DNA of 64,000 nt from Blautia sp. (GTDB lineage Bacteria; Bacillota; Clostridia; Lachnospirales; Lachnospiraceae). Of this stretch, positions 8,655 to 16,914 are shown piece after piece (positions within the stretch are counted from its first letter, which is position 1; each line of letters begins with the position of its first letter). The DNA lies in contig JALEJS010000035.1 in assembly GCA_022769545.1 (NCBI GenBank), positions 33,991 to 97,990 on the forward strand. Direction: 5' to 3'. Made by a program: the position numbers and the translations under genes. A model generated the notes under the pieces. That model saw only the letters and a list, made by a program, of their open reading frames with translations. It was not told where the DNA came from and made no database searches.

Positions 8655-8683
8655 TTGGCAGTGATAAAATACGAAGGTATAAT
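8655..8683 (+). promoter_or_regulatory. Sigma-A promoter upstream of the small secreted protein and antiporter
   Basis: TTGGCA (8655-8660), a 17-base spacer and a perfect TATAAT (8678-8683). It would drive the small gene at 8755 and the antiporter at 9087. The flanking text AAGCCGAA...TGGCGATAAAATA is echoed after the GGDEF gene near 13250, suggesting a short shared sequence. Confidence 0.65.
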
Positions 8684-8754
8684 GATAACAATCCGTCGGG
8701 GCGGGCATATAATGAGAAAAGCGCAGCAATCGCCGGAACCTGAGAGAAAGAGAA

Positions 8755-9072
8755 GTGAGCAGAGTGCGGAGCCGGAGGCAGAGAACCGTTTATTTCATAC
8801 TGGTATGGTTTATGATAGCGGCAGGAATGTGCCCGGACGATGCCCCGGCACATTCTTCTTATCTGCGCACACCTGTGAAACAGGTATGTCTTTCTGATAT
8901 GGAAGCAGAGGAGGATCCGATATGTTCTGCAGAAATCATTCCGGAATATGTCGGAAATTTTTTCCTGCAGATGGATGGACGGTGCATCCGAAATGTACGG
9001 CTGACGTTCTGGCTTTTGGACAGAGACTGCTCTGCTGAAAATCTCCATTTGTCGGGCAATTTATGTTTATGA
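8755..9072 (+). CDS. Small secreted or membrane-anchored protein, function unknown
   Basis: This 105-residue reading frame starts with GTG. Its N-terminus looks like a signal peptide: an Arg-rich start (MSRVRSRRQR), a hydrophobic core (TVYFILVWFMIAAGM), then PDDAPAHS. The mature part holds four cysteines (VCLSD, ICSAE, RCIRN, DCSAE), compatible with disulfides outside the cell. It ends 14 bases before the antiporter start and lies just behind a consensus promoter, which supports a real gene. The ribosome binding site (AGAGAAAGAGAA) is poor. No family is recognised, and it could be non-coding leader sequence of the antiporter mRNA. Confidence 0.45.
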   Translation: MSRVRSRRQRTVYFILVWFMIAAGMCPDDAPAHSSYLRTPVKQVCLSDMEAEEDPICSAEIIPEYVGNFFLQMDGRCIRNVRLTFWLLDRDCSAENLHLSGNLCL

Positions 9073-9086
9073 AAGGGAGATAAAAT

Positions 9087-10007
9087 ATGATTTTCGTACA
9101 GATTTTATTACTGGCACTGGGGTTTGGGATGCTGGTAAAGGGAGCGGACTGGTTTGTGGACGGAACGTCCGGAATTGCTGCAAAACTGGGAATCCCGCAG
9201 CTGGTGGTCGGGCTGACGATCGTTGCGATGGGAACCAGCGCACCGGAGGCTGCGGTGAGTATTACGGCAGCGCTGAGGAAAAATGCCGATATTGCTATCG
9301 GAAATGTGGTCGGAAGCAACATTCTGAATATTCTGATCATTCTTGGGCTGACAGCGCTGATTCGGTCCGTTGCGATTCAGAAATCCACGCTGCGGGTGGA
9401 AATCCCCTATATGATTGTGATTACTGTAGTTCTTGTCTTCATGGGAAAAAACGATGGCTGTGTGACCAGAACAGAGGGCCTGGTCCTCTGGGCATTGTTT
9501 CTTCTGTATCTGGGGTACCTGTTTCGTCTTGCGGGAAAAGGGACGGAGAAAGAAGCGCCGGTGGAGAAAAAGGTGTGGCTGCTTCTGCTGAGTGCAGTGG
9601 CCGGAGGCGTGATCGTGGTATGGGGCAGCGACATCACGGTGGATGCAGCCACGAAAATAGCAGCGGCGGCAGGACTGAGTGAGCGTTTTATTGGCCTGAC
9701 GATCGTGGCTCTCGGAACATCTCTGCCGGAACTGTTCACCTCTGTGACGGCGGCGCGAAAGGGAAATGCAGACATTGCCATCGGAAATATTGTGGGAAGC
9801 AATATTTTTAATATTCTGTTTGTGATTGGGACTTCCGCTCTGATTACGCCGGTTCCCTATGAAAAAGGATTTATTACAGATGGATGGATCGCAGTGGCGG
9901 CAGGGGTACTGCTGTGGATCGCTGTGTTCCGGACGAGGAAGCTGCAGAGAAAGTGGGGCATTTGCATGCTGCTATCCTATCTTGCATACTTCCTGTATCT
10001 TCTTTGA
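9087..10007 (+). CDS. CaCA-family sodium/calcium antiporter (YrbG-like)
   Basis: This 306-residue membrane protein of about ten helices shows the two inverted alpha repeats of the CaCA family: GLTIVAMGTSAPEAAVS...GNVVGSNILNI in the first half and GLTIVALGTSLPELFTS...GNIVGSNIFNI in the second. The acidic residues in TSAPE and TSLPE bind the transported cation. Ribosome binding site GAAAGGGAG. Ca2+ (or Mn2+) export driven by Na+ or H+ is the family role; the ion is not fixed by sequence. A second, distinct member lies at 41236. Confidence 0.93.
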   Translation: MIFVQILLLALGFGMLVKGADWFVDGTSGIAAKLGIPQLVVGLTIVAMGTSAPEAAVSITAALRKNADIAIGNVVGSNILNILIILGLTALIRSVAIQKSTLRVEIPYMIVITVVLVFMGKNDGCVTRTEGLVLWALFLLYLGYLFRLAGKGTEKEAPVEKKVWLLLLSAVAGGVIVVWGSDITVDAATKIAAAAGLSERFIGLTIVALGTSLPELFTSVTAARKGNADIAIGNIVGSNIFNILFVIGTSALITPVPYEKGFITDGWIAVAAGVLLWIAVFRTRKLQRKWGICMLLSYLAYFLYLL

Positions 10008-10037
10008 TCTCAACATCATTTCGTTCCTGTCATAAAG

Positions 10038-10079
10038 CCCCCTGCGTCGGCCGGAAACGGCTGCACGCAGGGGATGTTT
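10038..10079 (+). terminator. Probable terminator after the antiporter gene
   Basis: The stem CCCCCTGCGT / ACGCAGGGG encloses an inner GCCGG-AAA-CGGC hairpin. The following tract ATGTTTC is only weakly T-rich, so efficiency is uncertain. Confidence 0.6.
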
Positions 10080-10152
10080 CATTAATATTTTATTCTTCAG
10101 ACAATACCCGCCAAGTCACACGTGCGTTCGATTTGAATTTCTTGAAAATAAA

Positions 10153-10181
10153 TTGATTTTCCGTCTGAAATTCCCTATACT
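10153..10181 (+). promoter_or_regulatory. Promoter of the composite GGDEF/HD-GYP gene
   Basis: TTGATT (10153-10158), a 17-base spacer and TATACT (10176-10181), about 50 bases before the ATG. The ribosome binding site GGAAGGAGA follows at about 10217. Confidence 0.65.
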
Positions 10182-10232
10182 ATAGATAAGTGCAGATGAT
10201 ATGATTTCTGCGCAGGGGAAGGAGAGACGGCT

Positions 10233-13226
10233 ATGCATGAATCGTTTCTGAATTGTTATATAGGAGTATCCATCCTGATTGCTCTGATGGATGTGATACT
10301 GGCTGTAAAATCTGTTCAGAAAAACAGAACCACAGGAAGGTTTCTGGGATTTGCCTGTGCCGGGGCGGCTGTGGTGGATATCAGTTATCTGATCAGTATT
10401 CTGAATGACGGCTATATGTGCATGTCTGTTATGTCGAGTATCTATTTTGTCAGCATTGATTTTATGCTGCTGTGTCTTCTCATATTTACTGTGTATTTTA
10501 CGAAAGGAAAATTTACAAAAATCGGGAATACAGCCGTTGGTCTGGTTACGTTGTATGCGTTTTTTGAGCTGGTCGTTTTTTCCGTCAATCCGTTTTCTGA
10601 AATTGCGATCCGGTATGTCCGGCGGGATACCTTTATCGCAAAATACGCATATCAGATGCGCCCGCTGTACTGGATGCATCTGGTCTTTACCTATTCGCTG
10701 GTAGCGGTGATACTGATTTTGCTGATACGAAAAATGTACAGGATCCCCGGAGAATACCGGGCACAGTATGGATATGTGATTCTGGGAATTCTGGCCATCG
10801 TTTCTGTGAATGCGGTATTTCTGTTCTGGCCGGGAGTAAATGTCTATAATCTTCTGGATTATTCCATCTGCGGATACAGCCTTACGGCGTTTTTGCTGTA
10901 CTGGAGCTGTTTCAACTATTCTACCCACGGAATGCTGAATCGTCTCAAAACCAGTATTTTTGAGAATATCGATCAGGGAATTGTTCTTTTTGACTATAAT
11001 GACAATCTGATTCTCCATAATGCAAAGGCAGACTACCTGCTGGGCGGAGATCTTTCGGAAAAATGTTCCGTTCTGGAGGAGTTCCTGAACTGTTACAACC
11101 TTTCACTGAATTCGGAGACAGAGAGTGAAAGTATCTCACTGCAGTGTTATGTGAAAAACGGGGAGGAAGACAGACCTCTGCGCTGTGATATCCGAAGGCT
11201 GCAGAATGAAGAAGAGCAGCAGCTGGGACAGCTGTTTGTATTTTCTGATGCGGCACTGGAAACGGATCTGCTGACCGGTTTCCAGAACTGGGAGAGCTTC
11301 CGGCGTTTTGCCAGGGAAGGCGGAGAGCATTTTGCCTGTCCGACGGCAGTGGCGATCTGTGATATCAACAGCCTGTCGGTGATTAACAGCACCCATGGAA
11401 ACAGCGTGGGGAATCAGAAAATCCGACTGCTTGCAGATACCATGCGGCAGTATTTTCCAAAACAGACTTACTATGTACGCGGCCTGGAAGCGAATCTGAT
11501 TGCGCTGTGCAGACGCAGCACAGAAATGGAAATGCAGGAATATCTGACACAGGTAAAGAAGCATTTTGACGGCAATATCCAGTATGCGGTCAGCGTTACC
11601 ACGGAGGAAATGCCGAACGTTCTGCAGGCAGTTGAGGTGGCATCGAAGGCGATGCGTGCGAAGAAGCTTCTTGACCGGGAATCGATTCATTCCGAGATGC
11701 TCTCGTCTCTGATCCGGGCACTGCAGGAATGTGACAGTGATACGGAGAGCCATGTGCGCCGTACACAGCTGATGGGGGCGGAACTGGGAGAAAGAATTGA
11801 ACTGACAGATATTCAGCAGAGCAAGCTGTCGCTGCTCTGTCTTCTGCATGATATCGGCAAGATTGGAATTCCGCTGGAGATATTGAACAAGCCGGGACAG
11901 CTTTCTGAGGAAGAATGGAATATTCTCCGTTCACATACGGAAAAAGGATATGAGATCGCAAACAGCAACAACGAATTGAGAGGGATTGCGGAAGAGATCC
12001 GTCATCACCATGAACGATGGGATGGAAAAGGATATCCGGACGGGCTGAGCCGGGAAAGCATTCCACTTTTATCGAGAGTGATTGCGGTGGTAGATGCGTA
12101 TGATGCCATGACAAATAACCGTGCATACAGAGCATCCATGTCTCCGGCCAGTGCGATGAAGGAACTGAAACGGTGTGCGGGAAGCCAGTTTGACCCCTTT
12201 ATTGTATCTGAGTTTCTCAGAATGCTGAAGGAAAAAAGGGTGGAAGGGAACGCCGAAATCACGGAGTCTGATGAAATGTCCGGAAATGAACGTGCTGAGC
12301 ATTCCGGGGGCGATGACGATAAGGAAAAGGAAAAAGGAATCAGTGTCCATCCGGTTCCCTACAGCCGGTACCTGCTGGATGAATCCATGAGGATCATATC
12401 GGTGGATGACAATTTTGAAAAGCTGACAGGATATACCATGGAGGATATTCGTCAGAATCATATGCTTCAGTCGGATCTGATTCCGGAGGAGGAGCGAACA
12501 GAGTATCTGTGTCAGACCAATGCCAGTCTTGCCATGAGTCCCCTGGTTTTTCAGGAACACAGGCTCCGCCGCAAGAATGGGACAGATATCTATGTGTTCT
12601 GTTTTGGCCGATTGTATTTTGATTCCGCAGCCCGTGCGGAACGATCCGAAATTATCATTACCGATATCAGCAACACCTATTCCATGAGGATGCTGACAGA
12701 TGCGGAACAGAGCAAGGCGCAGATGAGGCTGAGATACTGGGAACGCACGTATCGCAGGGATTCTCTTACAGGACTTTTAAATCATGCTGCTTTCCGCAGT
12801 GATGTGGAGTTGAAGCTTCTGGAAGGAAAATCAAAAATCATGATGCTGATGATGGATGTGGATAAGTTTAAGGAATACAATGACACCTTCGGACATCATA
12901 ATGGAGATAAATTTCTGATCCTGGTTGCGCAGACACTGATTATGTCTCTTCGGAAAGAGGACCGTGCCTGCCGTATGGGAGGGGACGAGTTTGCGGCAGT
13001 TCTTTTCTTTGATAAGGATGCGTCGGAAATGCAGATGCATGAGCGGGCACAGCAGATTTTTGACAAGGTAAATATGAGAGTAAAGGCCACAGAAGGCGGA
13101 ACGGGTATTTCCATGGGCGCAGTGATCGCGGAGGCGGATGCGACATTTAATCAGCTGTATGAAGCATCGGACAAGGCGCTCTATCAGGCAAAGGACAGAG
13201 GGCGCGGGAGGATTGTTATTTTCTGA
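10233..13226 (+). CDS. Composite c-di-GMP turnover protein: 7TM, PAS, degenerate GGDEF, HD-GYP, PAS, GGDEF
   Basis: This 997-residue protein combines synthesis and breakdown modules. Residues 1-235 form about seven membrane helices of the histidine-kinase 7TM sensor type. A PAS-like region (about 240-310) follows. Next is a GGDEF-fold domain (about 345-480, DLLTGFQNWESF) whose active-site motif reads RGLEA, so it should be catalytically dead. An HD-GYP phosphodiesterase (about 500-680) is intact: LLHDIGKIG, HTEKGYEI, HHHERWDGKGYPDGL, DAYDAMTNNRAYR. A second PAS (about 703-815) leads to an intact cyclase domain (841-996, DSLTGLLNHAAFR, DVDKFKEYNDTFGHHNGD, MGGDEF at about 915). The membrane sensor and PAS domains probably set the balance of the two activities. 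No related gene is adjacent. Confidence 0.92.
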   Translation: MHESFLNCYIGVSILIALMDVILAVKSVQKNRTTGRFLGFACAGAAVVDISYLISILNDGYMCMSVMSSIYFVSIDFMLLCLLIFTVYFTKGKFTKIGNTAVGLVTLYAFFELVVFSVNPFSEIAIRYVRRDTFIAKYAYQMRPLYWMHLVFTYSLVAVILILLIRKMYRIPGEYRAQYGYVILGILAIVSVNAVFLFWPGVNVYNLLDYSICGYSLTAFLLYWSCFNYSTHGMLNRLKTSIFENIDQGIVLFDYNDNLILHNAKADYLLGGDLSEKCSVLEEFLNCYNLSLNSETESESISLQCYVKNGEEDRPLRCDIRRLQNEEEQQLGQLFVFSDAALETDLLTGFQNWESFRRFAREGGEHFACPTAVAICDINSLSVINSTHGNSVGNQKIRLLADTMRQYFPKQTYYVRGLEANLIALCRRSTEMEMQEYLTQVKKHFDGNIQYAVSVTTEEMPNVLQAVEVASKAMRAKKLLDRESIHSEMLSSLIRALQECDSDTESHVRRTQLMGAELGERIELTDIQQSKLSLLCLLHDIGKIGIPLEILNKPGQLSEEEWNILRSHTEKGYEIANSNNELRGIAEEIRHHHERWDGKGYPDGLSRESIPLLSRVIAVVDAYDAMTNNRAYRASMSPASAMKELKRCAGSQFDPFIVSEFLRMLKEKRVEGNAEITESDEMSGNERAEHSGGDDDKEKEKGISVHPVPYSRYLLDESMRIISVDDNFEKLTGYTMEDIRQNHMLQSDLIPEEERTEYLCQTNASLAMSPLVFQEHRLRRKNGTDIYVFCFGRLYFDSAARAERSEIIITDISNTYSMRMLTDAEQSKAQMRLRYWERTYRRDSLTGLLNHAAFRSDVELKLLEGKSKIMMLMMDVDKFKEYNDTFGHHNGDKFLILVAQTLIMSLRKEDRACRMGGDEFAAVLFFDKDASEMQMHERAQQIFDKVNMRVKATEGGTGISMGAVIAEADATFNQLYEASDKALYQAKDRGRGRIVIF

Positions 13227-13291
13227 AACAGGAAGAACAGAGTATTTAAGCCGAATGTATGTGAGACCTGGCGATAAAATAAGGATTGTTG

Positions 13292-13362
13292 AAGTGCTGC
13301 AAAGCAGAAGGAGACTTGCCGGTTTGGGTGAGGGAGTCCTGACTGCATGCAGCACTTTTTTC
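13292..13362 (+). terminator. Terminator with a long structured loop after the GGDEF gene
   Basis: Perfect arms AAGTGCTGCA (13292-13301) and TGCAGCACTT (13348-13357) are followed by TTTTT. The 46-base interior could fold further, so this may be a composite of two hairpins. Confidence 0.7.
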
Positions 13363-13471
13363 ACACAATAAACACCATATGGTCACCGGATAATCACTTT
13401 ATAATCACTGTATAAACACAGATCCGGATTATCATAGTATCTGTAAATCAAACAGAAAGGATGTGTAAATT

Positions 13472-14266
13472 ATGAAACGTAAATACGCGGTAATGACAAT
13501 TGCTCTGATCATGGCATTGAATCCGGTAAGCATATATGCTTCCGGGGATTCCACTGCGGATACAGATGCGGTATTTGATGATGTATCAGATTCGGAAGAG
13601 GATTCTGGTACCGATGAAAATGAATCTTTCAATACATATGTAATCGGTCAGGTGACTGATATCACAGATACCACACTGGAAATCAAAGTCGGATGTCTGA
13701 CGGATACAACAGAAGACATTTCTGAATATACTGACATGTCAGGCGCAGAGGCGGCAGATGAAGACACGGCAGATGAAGACACGGCAGATGAGGATACAGC
13801 AGGTGAAACTGATTCAGGTGAAGATACTGTGGATATTGCTTCTGATCAGATATCCGGTAACTCTGGTATGACACTTCAATTGCAGGATACGACGACCGTT
13901 TATGATATTCCTTCAGGACTGACCGTATATGCAGTAACAAAACCCGAGTATCTGGAGGTGATAACATCGGAAGACAGCATGGAGGCTGCAGAAGACACAG
14001 AAGCAGAAAACGCTGCGGGAGGTGACGCGGAAGACAACGCAGAGGAAAGTGCTGATATTCCGGAAAATAGTTCAGATTCATCAGGTATCTATTCAAAAAT
14101 CGTGGATGAAAATGCATATCTCTATGACATGGAGATATCAGATGTCAATATAGATGATCTGGTGATTCTGGAATTGGATGACACAGATTCGCCGGTTTCC
14201 ATCACTCTGCTTCTGACAGAAGAAGAGCTGGAAGATATTTCTGGAGATCTTTCTTCTGAATCATAA
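13472..14266 (+). CDS. Highly acidic secreted protein of unknown function
   Basis: This 264-residue protein has a clean signal peptide (MKRKYAVMTIALIMALNPVSIYA, cleavage before SGDS) and a mature part very rich in Asp, Glu, Ser and Thr with almost no basic residues. Two short beta-type segments (YVIGQVTDITDTTLEIKVG near residue 55 and VYDIPSGLTVYAVTK near 145) resemble the small OB-like repeats of the lipoprotein at 51163, separated by low-complexity linkers. The segment DEDTADEDTADEDTAGE is encoded by a 15-bp tandem repeat. There is no lipobox or sortase motif. AGAAAGGATG precedes the start. Function unknown; the acidic stretches could bind Ca2+. Confidence 0.8.
   Translation: MKRKYAVMTIALIMALNPVSIYASGDSTADTDAVFDDVSDSEEDSGTDENESFNTYVIGQVTDITDTTLEIKVGCLTDTTEDISEYTDMSGAEAADEDTADEDTADEDTAGETDSGEDTVDIASDQISGNSGMTLQLQDTTTVYDIPSGLTVYAVTKPEYLEVITSEDSMEAAEDTEAENAAGGDAEDNAEESADIPENSSDSSGIYSKIVDENAYLYDMEISDVNIDDLVILELDDTDSPVSITLLLTEEELEDISGDLSSES
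13757..13801. repeat. 15-bp tandem repeat (three copies) inside the acidic protein gene
   Basis: Three consecutive 15-bp units (GATGAAGACACGGCA twice, then GATGAGGATACAGCA) encode DEDTA three times. The first two are identical, which suggests recent slippage; copy number may vary between strains. Confidence 0.85.
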
Positions 14267-14332
14267 ACAAAAATCAGGTTTTGCAGCAGGAGCATATTTC
14301 ATAACATATTTTTTCGCTTTTCCTTTTATGAT

Positions 14333-14377
14333 AAAAAACAGCCGGCGGTCTGGAGACTCAGACACTGGCTGTTTTTT
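14333..14377 (+). terminator. Terminator after the acidic protein gene
   Basis: Arms AAAAAACAGCC (14333-14343) and GGCTGTTTTTT (14367-14377) flank a 23-base loop. The symmetric A and T tracts make it usable from either direction. Confidence 0.85.
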
Positions 14378-14399
14378 GATGATAAAATGTAAAATATAG

Positions 14400-14453
14400 T
14401 TGACAAGACGAGGTAAATGGGTTATGATACAAAATGTAAGATATATTTTACAT
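14400..14453 (+). promoter_or_regulatory. Promoter with a dyad operator for the membrane protein / XRE pair
   Basis: TTGACA (14400-14405), 17-base spacer, TATGAT (14423-14428). Six bases downstream lies the dyad ATGTAA-N8-TTACAT (14434-14453), and related TGTAAAA half-sites occur at about 14387 and 14457. The XRE regulator two genes downstream is the natural candidate to bind here. Confidence 0.65.
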
Positions 14454-14511
14454 AATGTAATGTAAAAACAAAGCCCGAAAGAATTCGGGACAGTAAAAGG
14501 AAAGGATGGGA

Positions 14512-15057
14512 ATGACTGTGAATGCATATCGTCTCGGGATTCTGACAGGAATCCTCGCCGGAGTGATTCTGGTAATTATTTTTCTGAAATATTCAAAAAA
14601 GGATGGAAGCCTTCGGTGCAAGTGGGATGAGCGCCAGCTTCTGATTCGCGGAAACGGATTTAAGTACGCTTTTTTCACTGTGCTGGTTCTTCTGTTTTTG
14701 TACTGTAGTCTGGGAGTATCGTTTGAGGGATTTCCTCTGGATGTGCAGGCTGCCGGTTTTCTGATTGCCATTTTGGGGGTTGCGGTAGACGTGGTTTACT
14801 GTATCTGGAACGGAGCATATTTTTCGCTGAATGAGAACCGGAAACGTGTGCTGATCGGGTTTGCCCTGATCGGGGGATTTAATCTTTTTATTGGTGTTTC
14901 CGGGATTCTTCATGGCGCTTCCATTACCAATGGTGTGCTGAACGTGCGGAGTGCCAATCTGTTTTGCGGAGCACTTTTTATTGTAATTTTCCTCACATTG
15001 TTTCTCCGTATGGCGGTTCCGGAAAAGGATGGAGAAGAGGAAGAGACAGGAGAATGA
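14512..15057 (+). CDS. Membrane protein of unknown function paired with an XRE regulator
   Basis: This 181-residue protein has about five hydrophobic helices (LGILTGILAGVILVIIFLKY, FKYAFFTVLVLLFLYCSLG, AAGFLIAILGVAVDVVYCIW, VLIGFALIGGFNLFIGVSG, LFCGALFIVIFLTLFLRM) and a cytoplasmic charged tail (EKDGEEEETGE). The motif RCKWDERQLLIRGNGFKYA after the first helix resembles the DERQ signature of small membrane proteins found beside YozG-type regulators in Firmicutes. The start at 14512 is preferred to the ATG at 14506 because GGAAAGG is then correctly spaced. Only six bases separate it from the XRE gene. Possibly a sensor or a self-protection factor; not established. Confidence 0.8.
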   Translation: MTVNAYRLGILTGILAGVILVIIFLKYSKKDGSLRCKWDERQLLIRGNGFKYAFFTVLVLLFLYCSLGVSFEGFPLDVQAAGFLIAILGVAVDVVYCIWNGAYFSLNENRKRVLIGFALIGGFNLFIGVSGILHGASITNGVLNVRSANLFCGALFIVIFLTLFLRMAVPEKDGEEEETGE

Positions 15058-15063
15058 TGGCAA

Positions 15064-15267
15064 ATGAAAAATCTCAGATTAAAATCTGCCAGAGCGGCAC
15101 TGGATCTGTCGCAGCAGCAGCTGGCGGACGCGGTAGGGGTTTCGCGCCAGACCATAAATGCCATAGAAAAGGGCGATTACAATCCTACGATTAAACTGTG
15201 CAGAGCCATCTGCCGCATATTAGGAAAAACACTGGACGAACTGTTCTGGGAAGATGAGGAAGAATAG
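15064..15267 (+). CDS. Small XRE-family (YozG-like) transcriptional regulator
   Basis: This 67-residue protein is little more than a helix-turn-helix domain: LKSARAALDLSQQQLADAVGVSRQTINAIEKGDYNPTIKLC, quoted here as LDLSQQQLADAVGVSRQTIN and AIEKGDYNPT, with the ending LDELFWEDEEE typical of this subfamily. It forms an operon with the membrane protein before it and probably binds the dyad at 14434. Confidence 0.92.
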   Translation: MKNLRLKSARAALDLSQQQLADAVGVSRQTINAIEKGDYNPTIKLCRAICRILGKTLDELFWEDEEE

Positions 15268-15269
15268 GG

Positions 15270-15321
15270 TACTGCTCACCGCTGATATCGCGAAGTGCGT
15301 TATTGAACGGAGTGAACAGTA
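15270..15321. repeat. Imperfect palindrome, probable dispersed intergenic repeat or terminator
   Basis: Arms TACTGCTCAC (15270-15279) and GTGAACAGTA (15312-15321) pair with one mismatch around TCGCGAAGTGCGTTATTGAAC. It starts three bases after the XRE stop codon but lacks a T tract. The rest of the gap to 15457 shows no gene. Confidence 0.5.
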
Positions 15322-15457
15322 ACCAGTGACAGAATCGAATCGGAATTCATCCTCCGCAGCAGTGGACGAACCGGCAGGATTTGTGATAGAATGCTTTCAT
15401 AGATGACCCGGAAATATCCGGGATAAACGACAAAGAAAAGCAAAGGATGGAAGAAAG

Positions 15458-15862
15458 ATGGGAAAAGTGACGGATTATCTGGAAAAATATTACAAAGATA
15501 CAAACTATAACTGTGCGGAGGCTGTCTTCTGTGCGGCGATGGAAGCCTGGGACGTCGATATGCCAAAGGAGACCGTGAAGGCTATGGCCGGATTCGGCGG
15601 CGGTATGGGCTGCGGAAGCGTGTGCGGTGCTGTGACCGGCGGAATTGCGGCACTGAGCTGCAAGTTTGTGGAGGGTGACGGCGGGCACACCAGCCCGCTT
15701 CTGATGCAGAAAGCGCGGACTTATATTCGCCTGGTTCGCCAGACGTATGGCTCAGAGGAATGCAAGCATCTGAAACCGCAGTTTTTCAGCCAGGAGGAAA
15801 GATGCTTTCAGACAATCAGCCGCATAGCAGCCGTGCTGGATCAGGTATATGAAATGGAGTGA
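15458..15862 (+). CDS. C_GCAxxG_C_C family protein (putative redox protein)
   Basis: This 134-residue protein has the family signature: YNCAEAVFCAA near the N-terminus, then GFGGGMGCGSVCGAVTGGIAALS and single cysteines at CKFVEG and ECKHL/RCFQT. The conserved cysteines suggest a metal or redox centre; the biochemical activity of the family is not established. AAGATGGAAGAAAG precedes the ATG with GGAAG as the binding site. The following kinase starts seven bases after its stop. Confidence 0.9.
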   Translation: MGKVTDYLEKYYKDTNYNCAEAVFCAAMEAWDVDMPKETVKAMAGFGGGMGCGSVCGAVTGGIAALSCKFVEGDGGHTSPLLMQKARTYIRLVRQTYGSEECKHLKPQFFSQEERCFQTISRIAAVLDQVYEME

Positions 15863-15869
15863 TTTCGAA

Positions 15870-16847
15870 ATGAAGACCAGTGAGATAACGATTATCGGTG
15901 CTGCGATTCTGGATGTGCTGGTATCTCCGGCAGATCCCGGTGTATTTCAGAGCGGATCATCGCCGGCGGACCGGATTTCCATGAGCTTTGGCGGAGATGC
16001 TCTGAATGAGGCGATGGTCCTTTCTCATCTGGGAAAAGGAGTGCAGCTGCAGACGGTGCTGGGAGATGATATGCAGGGGGAAATGATCCGAAGGAAATGC
16101 GAAGAACTGGGGATTTCCCTGCCGGAGTCCTGTGTGAGAGACGCACTGCGTACCGGTATCAATGTAGTGCTGGTTCAGCCGGGTGGGGAAAGATGCTTTC
16201 TCACAGACCGGGGCGGTTCTCTGCGAAGACTCACGATGGAAGATCTGGAACTGCAGTTTCCCCGAAGTACAAAGGTGGTGAGCTTTGCCAGTATTTTTGT
16301 TTTTCCGGAGCTTGGCAGCCATCAGCTGGCAGAAATTTTCTCTGCGGCAAAACAGCAGGGAAAAATTGTCTGTGCAGATATGACAAAAAGAAAAAATCAG
16401 GAACGGCCGGAAGACATGGCAGAAGCATTGAGATATGTGGATTATCTTCTGCCAAATGAGGAGGAAGCCTGTCTTTTTACCGGCTGTGCGGGCGCAGAAG
16501 AGGCTGCAGAAGCACTGCTGGCGGCAGGCGTGGGAACGGTTGTCATGAAGCTGGGAAGCAGGGGATGCCTGGTGGCTTCCAAAAAGGAAACATATCGGAT
16601 CCCCGCAGTTCCGGATGTGAAATGTGTGGATACCACCGGAGCCGGAGACAGCTTTGCTGCAGGTTTCTTATTTGGACTGTCAGAGGACTGGGAGGTTCGC
16701 AGATGTGCAGAATTCGCAAATGTGTGCGGGGCCGGTGCGGTGACGCAGCTGGGAGCTGCCGCATGGTGTGAATCGGGAATGGATAAGATAACAGGAAAAG
16801 CCGGAGAACTGTTCCGGAAATTTATGGGAGTGTCGCAAATTAACTGA
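15870..16847 (+). CDS. PfkB-family carbohydrate kinase
   Basis: This 325-residue ribokinase-type sugar kinase has the N-terminal GGDALNEAMVLSHLG substrate loop (the usual GG-x-x-x-N), LPNEEEACLFTG, the KLGSRGCLV strand, and the C-terminal ATP/anion-hole motif DTTGAGDSFAAGFLFGL with the catalytic Asp in GAGD. The start at 15870 is chosen because GGAGTG is 8 bases upstream; an ATG at 15849 lies inside the previous gene. The exact sugar cannot be read from sequence. The terminator stem begins within its last codons. Confidence 0.93.
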   Translation: MKTSEITIIGAAILDVLVSPADPGVFQSGSSPADRISMSFGGDALNEAMVLSHLGKGVQLQTVLGDDMQGEMIRRKCEELGISLPESCVRDALRTGINVVLVQPGGERCFLTDRGGSLRRLTMEDLELQFPRSTKVVSFASIFVFPELGSHQLAEIFSAAKQQGKIVCADMTKRKNQERPEDMAEALRYVDYLLPNEEEACLFTGCAGAEEAAEALLAAGVGTVVMKLGSRGCLVASKKETYRIPAVPDVKCVDTTGAGDSFAAGFLFGLSEDWEVRRCAEFANVCGAGAVTQLGAAAWCESGMDKITGKAGELFRKFMGVSQIN

Positions 16848-16882
16848 TCAGGCAGTTATATCAGCGAGACTCCCTCGTTTTT
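16826..16882 (+). terminator. Terminator overlapping the end of the PfkB gene
   Basis: GGGAGTGTCGC (16826-16836, inside the coding sequence) pairs with GCGAGACTCCC (16864-16874) with one internal mismatch on each side, followed by TCGTTTTT. Confidence 0.7.
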
Positions 16883-16914
16883 CTATGAAATAAAAAGGAC
16901 GCACAGGAAGACGG

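Noticed and set aside
13138..13371. 77-codon frame overlapping the end of the GGDEF gene
   Set aside because: Most of it is out of frame with the conserved GGDEF domain and the remainder covers the terminator.
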